Part shown: piece by piece, positions 44,409-50,557 of the stretch
How positions within the stretch are numbered: the stretch's first letter is position 1
How the letters are laid out: every line of letters begins with the position of its first letter
Virus record (IMG/VR): IMGVR_UViG_3300030389_003133
Location: 1 to 59,669 of that record
Direction: 5' to 3' (one strand)
DNA length: 59,669 nucleotides
Origin: a virus
Position numbers and translations under genes: made by a program
The notes under the pieces: generated by a model
Seen by the model: only the letters and a program-made list of their open reading frames with translations
Database searches by the model: none
Told to the model about the DNA's origin: nothing

Positions 44409-45497
44409 ATGTGTATTATAATAATCAAACAGAAAAACAAAGTAGTACCACGTGAGGTACTCAAAACAAGTTCACGAATCAATCCACACGGGTTGGGTAT
44501 TGTTTGGCTTGACACGTTCGAGACTACATACCACAAGTCAAGAGAATACAAAGTATTGTATACCGACAGACCGTACATCGCTCACTTTAGATATGCTACA
44601 GTTGGGAAAGTTTGCAGAGCAAACACACACCCGTTTGTATGCGGACACAACAAACACGAGTTGCTTATGATGAACGGTACAGTTCACGGGTACGGCAACA
44701 AGAATATGACCGACACCGAGGACCTAGCAATCAAGTTAGGCAGGACACCACGTCACACGTGGAAACAATCCCTAGCCAAGTTTGATGCTCGATTCGTAGC
44801 AATTAACACACGCACACGGTCGTTTCAAATCTTTAACAAGCACCTCTATACATTGAGAGACGGGGTTTGGTATTCAAAGACCAACGTCCTACAAGATAAC
44901 CTCATTGCGGTCTATGGCACATTGCGTAAGGGTAACGGTAACTATTACCGTTACTTGCGTAATGCAAAGCACTTAGGAACGGGAAAGACCAAGTACAAAT
45001 ACCCTATGGTTTCAAACGGTATACCGTACGTCATTCCCGAAAAGGGAAAGGGTCACAACGTAGTTGTTGACGTGTTCAAAGTCAGCGACACCACGTTGCA
45101 GAGAGTGGACAGTTTGGAAGGTCATCCCAAGTGGTACAAGCGAAAGCAGATACTTGTCAAAGTCAATGGCAAGGAGTACCCTTGTTGGTTGTATTTCAAC
45201 GAGGGAGCGAAAACTCAGTGGAACGGGTCAAACCACATCGCCGACTTTAACAACAGACCCAAGCCCAAGTTTACATTTACGAGGCACCCCGAGGCAGATG
45301 CTGAGGACGTGTTCAAGTTTGAGGACTCGCCTGAGTGTACTCAAATAGATATGTATAACGAGTTCGACCGCAGTAAAGAAAAACCGATTTGTATTGACTG
45401 TTATCACGACCTTGAGTTCGACGGGTTTGCTAACTATCATTGCAACGGTTGTGACGGTTGGTTCACGGAAGAAGAAGTGTTACGGTTCCAAGACTAA
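44409..45497 (+). CDS. Class II glutamine amidotransferase fused to AIG2/GGCT domain and zinc ribbon (362 aa)
   Basis: ATG at 44409 chosen because Cys2 (MCIIII) is the Ntn nucleophile after Met removal. Amidotransferase part: PHGLGIVW (26-33), AHFRYATVG (58-66), NTHPF (72-76), NG (89-90) and TDTEDL (101-106). From ~166 an AIG2/gamma-glutamylcyclotransferase domain: VYGTLRKG (168-175) and DSLEGHPKWY (234-243) with the family's catalytic Glu. The C-terminus has C328-x2-C331 and C345-x2-C348, a zinc ribbon. With the amidoligase nearby, it may make or trim gamma-glutamyl/amide conjugates on a peptide or nucleotide target (inference). Confidence 0.85.
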   Translation: MCIIIIKQKNKVVPREVLKTSSRINPHGLGIVWLDTFETTYHKSREYKVLYTDRPYIAHFRYATVGKVCRANTHPFVCGHNKHELLMMNGTVHGYGNKNMTDTEDLAIKLGRTPRHTWKQSLAKFDARFVAINTRTRSFQIFNKHLYTLRDGVWYSKTNVLQDNLIAVYGTLRKGNGNYYRYLRNAKHLGTGKTKYKYPMVSNGIPYVIPEKGKGHNVVVDVFKVSDTTLQRVDSLEGHPKWYKRKQILVKVNGKEYPCWLYFNEGAKTQWNGSNHIADFNNRPKPKFTFTRHPEADAEDVFKFEDSPECTQIDMYNEFDRSKEKPICIDCYHDLEFDGFANYHCNGCDGWFTEEEVLRFQD

Positions 45498-45510
45498 CCT
45501 AAGTAAGCTC

Positions 45511-45526
45511 GTGTCTTCAAAGACAC
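45511..45526. repeat. GTGTC palindrome copy, upstream of ribozyme 3
   Basis: GTGTCTTCAAAGACAC, 13 nt after the stop of the fusion gene. Flanking GCTC/GGGC extend the stem. Confidence 0.95.
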
Positions 45527-45530
45527 GGGC

Positions 45531-45583
45531 TACTGTTCAGGAATGTGTGTTCCTGCTGATGAAGTCAAAAGACAGAAACAGTA
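45531..45583 (+). ncRNA. Hammerhead ribozyme 3 (type III)
   Basis: Stem III: UACUGU (45531-45536) with ACAGUA (45578-45583), showing a C-G to U-A covariation against ribozyme 1. Cleavage triplet GUU, cut expected after 45537. Stem I: CAGGAA/UUCCUG, loop UGUGUG. Core CUGAUGA (45556-45562). Stem II: GUC/GAC, loop AAAA, with A-A at 10.1-11.1. GAAA at 45575-45578. 63 nt before the ATG at 45601. Confidence 0.86.
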
Positions 45584-45600
45584 ACTTTAAATTTAATAAA

Positions 45601-45942
45601 ATGAATATAGACTTAACACATTTGTCAGAACGAAAGGTCGGACAAAGACAAACAGAAAAAACTATATACCACAATCCACGAACTAACTTGTTTGGATTTA
45701 GCGGAGACGGTATTGGTTTTGTGAAGTACGTAAAGAGCCGTGGCGAAATTCAAAAACGTCAGAACGGATTTACGAAATGGTACCACGGGTCGAGCAATAC
45801 TTTAGTGGAAGCGGTCCGCAACATACGTAAGTGGTACGGCTTGAACGTATCGCCAAGTGGTTGGAACAAGTACCGAGTGAAGTACAGAAACTTAGAGACC
45901 AACGAATTAATTAAAACTTTGTATAACGAAATAAATAAATAA
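45601..45942 (+). CDS. Unknown protein (113 aa)
   Basis: ATG at 45601 (MNIDLTHLSERKVGQRQTEK); upstream extension would cross the ribozyme. Basic, mixed alpha/beta, NLFGFSGDGIGFVKYVK core. Not recognised. The mRNA should start with the ribozyme's 3' product. Confidence 0.65.
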   Translation: MNIDLTHLSERKVGQRQTEKTIYHNPRTNLFGFSGDGIGFVKYVKSRGEIQKRQNGFTKWYHGSSNTLVEAVRNIRKWYGLNVSPSGWNKYRVKYRNLETNELIKTLYNEINK

Positions 45943-45946
45943 TCAA

Positions 45947-46261
45947 ATGGAAATCGACAGAATAAAATTAGACTTAATGCACGAAGTATTAGACGAGTGC
46001 GAGAATCTACTAAAAACAGAATATAAAGATTCAGACTTCGAAATTTACGGGCTACCTTATGTGAAGCAAGTTATAGGCTTAGTGAGACAAGGAGAGATGA
46101 TACCCCTAGAGCGAATCAAAAGAATCGCAGAGGACATCAAACAAGACGACGAATGGGTAAACGATAGCCACACGTGGAGAGAACATCACGGAATAAACGT
46201 AGGACTTAATACGTTACTCAGACATTTAGAGCAAACAAAAAACATTAACTTAATAAAATAG
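45947..46261 (+). CDS. Unknown protein (104 aa)
   Basis: Acidic, helical (MHEVLDECENLLKTEYKDSD; IPLERIKRIAEDIKQDDE). Follows the 113-aa gene by 4 nt. No motif recognised. Confidence 0.65.
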   Translation: MEIDRIKLDLMHEVLDECENLLKTEYKDSDFEIYGLPYVKQVIGLVRQGEMIPLERIKRIAEDIKQDDEWVNDSHTWREHHGINVGLNTLLRHLEQTKNINLIK

Positions 46262-46263
46262 AT

Positions 46264-46578
46264 ATGGCAATTTATATAACAAAAAAAGATAAGTTCGTTT
46301 GGTTGGACGTTACCGACGCAATGAAATACGGAAAAAAGAAACGTGATGAGATATGGTTAGGTCACGAACTTTATGCAATACACGACGACGACTCAGACAG
46401 TTTGATTGAGTCACACGAGGAGATAGATGAAGCCCTAGAGTTGGGGCTTCGTATCTGTATTGAAGGCGGATACTTGCCGAAGCAATATCACCCACGTAAT
46501 AGTTGGGATGGCACAAGTAAAAAATTGATAGACGGATATTGGTACGTAAAATTAGCAGACCTAAAACTTGCAAAGTAA
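46264..46578 (+). CDS. Unknown protein (104 aa)
   Basis: Alpha/beta (FVWLDVTDAMKYGKKKRDEI; an acidic DDDSDSLIESHEEIDEALEL). Resembles small phage proteins acting early; no family recognised. Confidence 0.65.
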   Translation: MAIYITKKDKFVWLDVTDAMKYGKKKRDEIWLGHELYAIHDDDSDSLIESHEEIDEALELGLRICIEGGYLPKQYHPRNSWDGTSKKLIDGYWYVKLADLKLAK

Positions 46579-46598
46579 AATAAATTACACTATCTTTA
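46568..46598 (+). promoter_or_regulatory. Putative early promoter (TTG-N20-TATCTTTA)
   Basis: TTG 46568-46570 and TATCTTTA 46591-46598; one mismatch in the -7 box. 24 nt before the ATG at 46622. Confidence 0.5.
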
Positions 46599-46621
46599 GA
46601 CAAACTTTAAACTTAAATAAA

Positions 46622-46783
46622 ATGGAAATCGAATACACCAACGTAAGATACCGCTCCCTTGACACGGGACACAGAGTAATTCAAAACAAAAGCACGGGCG
46701 AATGGACCGACGTAGTAACGAACCGTAAAGTGCCGTCGTATCGTGTGCATAAATACATTTCACTAACATCAAAACCTATATAA
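46622..46783 (+). CDS. Small protein (53 aa)
   Basis: ATG at 46622 chosen (MEIEYTNVRYRSLDTGHRVI) because the longer frame crosses the promoter. Beta-rich, basic. Leader CTTTAAACTTAAATAAA as in other early genes. Confidence 0.65.
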   Translation: MEIEYTNVRYRSLDTGHRVIQNKSTGEWTDVVTNRKVPSYRVHKYISLTSKPI

Positions 46784-46784
46784 C

Positions 46785-47003
46785 ATGGAGAATACATTTA
46801 ACTTTATGAAATCATTTTTGGCAATGGGAGAATTGACCCAAGACAAAAACACGACACTTGCAGACAAAGTAAAATACAAGGAGCGAATTGTTTTTGCTAC
46901 AATGCGAAGTTTAATACCACATTGGGAAGCACCAAGTGATTGGGATAAAATTTCTGATGAGGCTAAATTAGAAAGATTAACTAAAATCGAAAAAGTAATT
47001 TAA
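46785..47003 (+). CDS. Small protein (72 aa)
   Basis: Helical (NFMKSFLAMGELTQDKNTTL; DEAKLERLTKIEKVI). 1-nt gap to the previous gene. Unknown. Confidence 0.6.
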   Translation: MENTFNFMKSFLAMGELTQDKNTTLADKVKYKERIVFATMRSLIPHWEAPSDWDKISDEAKLERLTKIEKVI

Positions 47004-47005
47004 TT

Positions 47006-47365
47006 ATGAAAGCAATATATTTAAAAGAAGCATCGGCAGAAAAGATGCGACCAAACCCACACAAGGGATACATACAAAGACTACAAGTAATGGCAGACAA
47101 AGACAAGCCGTTAACGTTTAGTGTCTTTAAAGACACGGGAACTATTTATCATAGAAAAGATTACGAGAAAGATAATGGTAACTTTTGCGGTCATCAATTA
47201 TTAGACGACACTGAAACTGTTATTGTTTACATTGGTTGCACGATAATAGAATGCAACAAAGACAATGAGTGGTCAGTGCAGATTGGTCAAGACGTTCACA
47301 AAAGTAAAGACGTGGAGGAAGTAGAGAAAAAGTTATATGAATTTTATTTATCAGAAATACAATAA
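47006..47365 (+). CDS. Unknown protein (119 aa)
   Basis: Alpha/beta (DKPLTFSVFKDTGTIYHRKD), with the palindrome encoding S-V-F-K-D-T. The stop overlaps the next ATG by one base (TAATG). Not recognised. Confidence 0.6.
   Translation: MKAIYLKEASAEKMRPNPHKGYIQRLQVMADKDKPLTFSVFKDTGTIYHRKDYEKDNGNFCGHQLLDDTETVIVYIGCTIIECNKDNEWSVQIGQDVHKSKDVEEVEKKLYEFYLSEIQ
47121..47136. repeat. GTGTC palindrome copy, in coding sequence
   Basis: Perfect GTGTCTTTAAAGACAC in the 119-aa gene. Confidence 0.95.
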
Positions 47366-47700
47366 TGGATACTACAGAACTCATTAAAGACGAAGCAAAT
47401 AAGATAATAAATCTTTTGCTTGAAAAGAACAAGGCTTATGGCGACACTGCTAACAACCCCCCGCAAATCTTCAGCAAACTAGAGGCAGTCGAGGGATTGT
47501 GTGCAAGGATAGACGACAAACTATCTAGAATAAAAACCAAAGGCATAACAGACCTAACAGAGGATACGGTATCCGACTTGATTGGATACCTTATCTTGTT
47601 GAAAGTGCAATTAAGAAAACAAGACGAGGTTATAAAAGAAAAACTCATTGCCAAAAAGAATGAGAAAAAAACAGATAATTTTCCCGTCTTCTTTTTCTAA
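47365..47700 (+). CDS. MazG-like/DUF1599-like nucleotide-associated protein (111 aa)
   Basis: The pattern KNKAYGDTANNPPQIFS (19-35), RIDDKLSRIKT (49-59) and EDTVSDLIGYLILLKVQL (67-84) follows the all-alpha NTP-pyrophosphatase-like/'nucleotide modification associated' families, which carry K-x-x-x-Y-G-D and a late E-D-x-x-D-x-x-x-Y. Probably hydrolyses or sanitises nucleotides during phage replication (inference). Confidence 0.65.
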   Translation: MDTTELIKDEANKIINLLLEKNKAYGDTANNPPQIFSKLEAVEGLCARIDDKLSRIKTKGITDLTEDTVSDLIGYLILLKVQLRKQDEVIKEKLIAKKNEKKTDNFPVFFF

Positions 47701-47705
47701 AAAAA

Positions 47706-47737
47706 TTTGCACAAGAAATAGACAATCATTATATTTA
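47706..47737 (+). promoter_or_regulatory. Putative early promoter (TTTG-N20-TATATTTA)
   Basis: TTTG 47706-47709 and TATATTTA 47730-47737; leader AATTAAAATTTAATCAA before the ATG at 47758. Confidence 0.55.
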
Positions 47738-47757
47738 CCTAATTAAAATTTAATCAA

Positions 47758-47958
47758 ATGTCAATATCAAAAAAAATGTTTCACGAAACTCGTGAACAAA
47801 ATCAAGACCACATCGACGACGGATATTTATACGAGCAGTGGATGAGTCAACTAAATAATAAAAGTAAAATCAATAGTGTAAAATCACCCAAGGAGCAACT
47901 CGATGATTTGTTTGAAACGTACGGTAAAATCTTTGGGAACATAAATAAAATTAAATGA
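47758..47958 (+). CDS. Small protein (66 aa)
   Basis: MSISKKMFHETREQNQDHID, helical and charged, overlapping the DnaA-like gene by 4 nt (ATGA). It may work with it, given the coupling. Unknown. Confidence 0.6.
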   Translation: MSISKKMFHETREQNQDHIDDGYLYEQWMSQLNNKSKINSVKSPKEQLDDLFETYGKIFGNINKIK

Positions 47959-48242
47959 AAGAAAAAGCCTTCGACGAATACGTAGCAAAAGTTTGCGACC
48001 TATTTAACTTAACTCCATCAGAGTTATTTACGAAATCAAAACGAAGAGATATAGTAGATGCAAGGCATCTGTTATATTTTTTATGTTATAAAAGACCTAT
48101 GCAAATTCGTTACATCCAAGAGTATATGGGGTATAACGGTTATGAAGTAGGTCACTCAACTATTATCCACGGGATAGAAACAGTGAAAGAAAAAGTAACT
48201 GCGGACAATGATTATGAACTCACCTTTAATCAACTTGCCTAA
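47955..48242 (+). CDS. DnaA domain-IV-like protein (95 aa)
   Basis: Whole length matches the DNA-binding C-terminal domain of DnaA: a VCDLFNLTPSELFTKSKRR helix, the signature DARHLLYFLCYK (36-47), a helix with MGYNGYEVGHSTIIHGIETV (58-78) carrying the D/G-H-[ST]-T-[IV]-x-H-[GA] recognition loop. The AAA+ part is missing. It may bind DnaA-box-like sites at the phage origin or recruit/compete with host DnaA (inference). Confidence 0.8.
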   Translation: MKEKAFDEYVAKVCDLFNLTPSELFTKSKRRDIVDARHLLYFLCYKRPMQIRYIQEYMGYNGYEVGHSTIIHGIETVKEKVTADNDYELTFNQLA

Positions 48243-48672
48243 CTATTCGCCCCAAGATATAATGCAACAAGCAATAGAAGATAACTATGCAGTCGACGTA
48301 AGCGGAGACGGATACATTGGTAAAATTTTATACGGTTGTAAAATATCTATGGACAATGAAAGCAAGGAGGTTGTTATACAATCGACAACAATGGGTGGAG
48401 AATATTACAAAGAAGTCCCGTCAGATATACACGAAATTTTTTTAAAAAAAGGTTGGAGAATTGGTGTCTATGAATTATCTTTGTCTAACTATCGTACAAA
48501 ACTCGATAGGATTGGTCAGAGTATAAAGGCAGAAGTTAACGGTAGAAAAAACCCGAAACAAATTCAGTCACTCAAAGCATCAAGAGAAAGTATCTTAAAG
48601 AGATACAGTAAAATTAAAAGTAAATTAAATCAAATATCAAATGAAACTCAAGACAGTAAACATCAAAGGTAA
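48208..48672 (+). CDS. Unknown protein (154 aa)
   Basis: Overlaps the DnaA-like gene by 35 nt and the next by 32 nt. An N-terminal alpha/beta part (DGYIGKILYGCKISMDNESK) and a basic helical C-terminus (KRYSKIKSKLNQI). ATG at 48214 is an alternative start. Not recognised; may bind DNA. Confidence 0.6.
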   Translation: MIMNSPLINLPNYSPQDIMQQAIEDNYAVDVSGDGYIGKILYGCKISMDNESKEVVIQSTTMGGEYYKEVPSDIHEIFLKKGWRIGVYELSLSNYRTKLDRIGQSIKAEVNGRKNPKQIQSLKASRESILKRYSKIKSKLNQISNETQDSKHQR

Positions 48673-49168
48673 AGAGTATGTTGAGGTAAATGAAAGACTT
48701 ATTTATTTCAGAAAACACTTTCCAAAGCACTCACTAATTACAGAAGTCATAGAGAAAACAGAAAACTCTATTTTAATTATGGCTTATGTTATAGACGAGA
48801 ATGACAACACCATCGCTACGGGGTTGGCAGAAGAAATCAAAGGCAGCACCTTTATTAATAAGACATCATACGTGGAGAACTGCGAAACCTCAGCGTGGGG
48901 TAGAGCGTTAGCAAACTTTGGAATTGGATTAGACACATCAGTCGCATCAGCAGACGAGGTATCTAATGCTATTGCTAATTCAGAAGTGTCTTCAAAGACA
49001 CCAAAGAAACCATTACTTAAATTGGGAACTGCTAATTGGGTCAAGGCACAGAAGTGGATTGATGCTAATAAAAGCAAAGGCATGGATAGTTTGGTCAACA
49101 CATTAGAGACCAAGTATTCTTTGTCAGCAAATGCTAAATCAGAAATCAAAAAAATTCTAGCACAATGA
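48641..49168 (+). CDS. Single-strand annealing protein-like, ERF/Rad52-like (175 aa)
   Basis: The N-terminal ~105 residues, with EYVEVNERLIYFRKHFPKHS and KTSYVENCETSAWGRALANF, match the style of ERF/Sak-type annealing proteins, whose core ends in the SxAxGRAL.G.GI pattern. A lysine-rich tail may bind DNA. It is followed, with 4-nt overlap, by an exonuclease, the usual annealing-protein/exonuclease recombination pair. The palindrome at 48986 codes for the linker VSSKT. Confidence 0.65.
   Translation: MKLKTVNIKGKEYVEVNERLIYFRKHFPKHSLITEVIEKTENSILIMAYVIDENDNTIATGLAEEIKGSTFINKTSYVENCETSAWGRALANFGIGLDTSVASADEVSNAIANSEVSSKTPKKPLLKLGTANWVKAQKWIDANKSKGMDSLVNTLETKYSLSANAKSEIKKILAQ
48986..49001. repeat. 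GTGTC palindrome copy, in coding sequence
   Basis: GTGTCTTCAAAGACAC in the linker of the annealing-protein-like gene (V-S-S-K-T). Confidence 0.95.
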
Positions 49169-49917
49169 CACAAGAGATAATCAATCAACTTAAAGACGAC
49201 AACGAATACTATAATGGAGTAGGAAGACAATACCTTTCTAATTCAGATATAGGAACATTACTTAATAATCCCAAAGAGTTTGGAGCAAAGAGAGAAGATT
49301 CTAAACAATTTGCTATGGGCAGATACTTCCATCAACTTTTTTTAGAACCAAACAAAGCAAAAGATTGGGACTTTATTGATGTTGCATCCCGTAACACAAA
49401 GAAGTATAAAGAGTATGTGGCAGAGTTATCTGCAAACAGTTCAAGACCAAGAGACTTTGCTTTGCTTTTAAAAGAAAAGAATGAAGTAGAGTTTTGGGTT
49501 GAAGCAATGAAAACAAATCTTGATTTTTTTGATTGGATATATGCAGAAGATAACAAGTTTGAAGTACCCGCAGTAAAAGAAATATGCGGGGAAATGTGGA
49601 AAGGAAAGGCAGACATTGTAGGCAAGGATTATCTTTACGATTTGAAGACATCAAGTTCGATTTCAGATTTTAAGTGGAACGCACGTAAGTATAACTACGA
49701 TAGTCAAGCCTACATATATCAAGAATTGTTTGGAAAGCCGATGGTGTTCCTCGTTATAGACAAAACAAGTCTAATGATGGGGGCTTTCACCGTCGGTCAA
49801 GAAAGTTTAGACCGTGGTAAACGTAAGGTAGAAAAAGCGGTTGAAGTTTACCGAACATTTTTTGGCGACAATCCAACAGAAGACATTAATCAATTTTACT
49901 TTAATGAAGAAATTTAA
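49165..49917 (+). CDS. RecE-like PD-(D/E)XK exonuclease (250 aa)
   Basis: An N-terminal YLSNSDIGTLLNNPKEFG, FAMGRYFHQLFLEP with the family's early His (52-65), and catalytic core GKADIVG ... LYDLKTSS (about 150-170) giving D...D-x-K, then YDSQAYIYQELFG. Matches the exonuclease VIII/DUF3799 nuclease group. It would resect double-stranded ends for the adjacent annealing protein. Confidence 0.82.
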   Translation: MTQEIINQLKDDNEYYNGVGRQYLSNSDIGTLLNNPKEFGAKREDSKQFAMGRYFHQLFLEPNKAKDWDFIDVASRNTKKYKEYVAELSANSSRPRDFALLLKEKNEVEFWVEAMKTNLDFFDWIYAEDNKFEVPAVKEICGEMWKGKADIVGKDYLYDLKTSSSISDFKWNARKYNYDSQAYIYQELFGKPMVFLVIDKTSLMMGAFTVGQESLDRGKRKVEKAVEVYRTFFGDNPTEDINQFYFNEEI

Positions 49918-50068
49918 ACTATGGCTTGTGTCTTTAAAGACACGGCTATTTAAAAAGAAACGTGTCCATATAGTCGAAGTTCCAATGACTTGTGAGACTC
50001 GTGCCGAGAAAAGAAAAATTATCTCCGCAACTAGAAAACTTTTGGAACAGAACATAATAATTATATAA
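49904..50068 (+). CDS. Small basic protein (54 aa)
   Basis: Start ATG at 49904 (MKKFKLWLVSLKTRLFKKKR), overlapping the exonuclease by 14 nt. An amphipathic, very basic N-terminus (partly specified by the palindrome at 49928) and a helical tail. Stop/ATG overlap with the SSB-like gene. Confidence 0.6.
   Translation: MKKFKLWLVSLKTRLFKKKRVHIVEVPMTCETRAEKRKIISATRKLLEQNIIII
49928..49943. repeat. GTGTC palindrome copy, in coding sequence
   Basis: Perfect copy reading V-S-L-K-T. Confidence 0.95.
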
Positions 50069-50343
50069 TGGCACAAGCTAATAATAATGAAGAGAAAATA
50101 TTTGCCGACGGTTTCTCTTTTAAAAGACAAGAAAATGCTCCCGACTTTGTTGTCGGTAGAGTGTCGGTTAAATGCGACGATGCAGTTTCATTTATGAAGA
50201 AGCATCAAAAAAATGGGTGGATTAATATGAACATCAAGTATGCCAAGAGTGGTAATCCATACATGGAACTAGATACATGGACACCCGAAAAGAAAGAGGC
50301 AGAGACAGTAGCAACCCCAACGGGAGGCGACTTGCCTTTTTAA
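50068..50343 (+). CDS. SSB-like protein (91 aa)
   Basis: Short OB-like beta sequence (FVVGRVSVKCDDAVSFMKKH; WINMNIKYAKSGNPYMELDT) and the C-terminal tip GGDLPF, like the acidic D-[DL]-L-P-F tip by which SSB recruits partners. It sits with recombination and primase genes and has a terminator directly after it. Confidence 0.7.
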   Translation: MAQANNNEEKIFADGFSFKRQENAPDFVVGRVSVKCDDAVSFMKKHQKNGWINMNIKYAKSGNPYMELDTWTPEKKEAETVATPTGGDLPF

Positions 50344-50364
50344 TTTAGAGTTATTCATTTTCAG

Positions 50365-50389
50365 GGGGGATGAAAGTCCCCCTTTTTTT
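50365..50389 (+). terminator. Strong rho-independent terminator
   Basis: GGGGGA (50365-50370), loop TGAAAG, TCCCCC (50377-50382), then seven T. It ends the first early/recombination transcript; the rest of 50390-50516 is AT-rich with no gene seen. Confidence 0.93.
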
Positions 50390-50516
50390 GGACCTGCTCT
50401 GCTGACTTTTGTCTGCGAAATCTTATAATTATATTTATTATTTATTATTTTATTTTTTTAATACAAGGGAAAAAAGTTAACAAAGTGAGCAACTCATTGA
50501 AAATCAGACAGAAAGA

Positions 50517-50548
50517 AAGCACAAAGTAAGCACAAAGTAAGCACAAAC
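50517..50548. repeat. Three 11-bp iterons, locus B
   Basis: AAGCACAAAGT, AAGCACAAAGT, AAGCACAAAC in tandem, ending 9 nt before the primase ATG. Same unit as at 40841. Confidence 0.8.
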
Positions 50549-50557
50549 ATTAAAATT

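Noticed and set aside
45394-45600. N-terminal extension of the 113-aa gene
   Set aside because: It would translate the end of the previous gene in another frame, the palindrome and the whole ribozyme; ATG at 45601 has the shared leader.
50390-50420. Hammerhead-like CTGCTGAC...GAAA after the terminator
   Set aside because: The core lacks CUGAUGA and no stem III or cleavage triplet can be placed.
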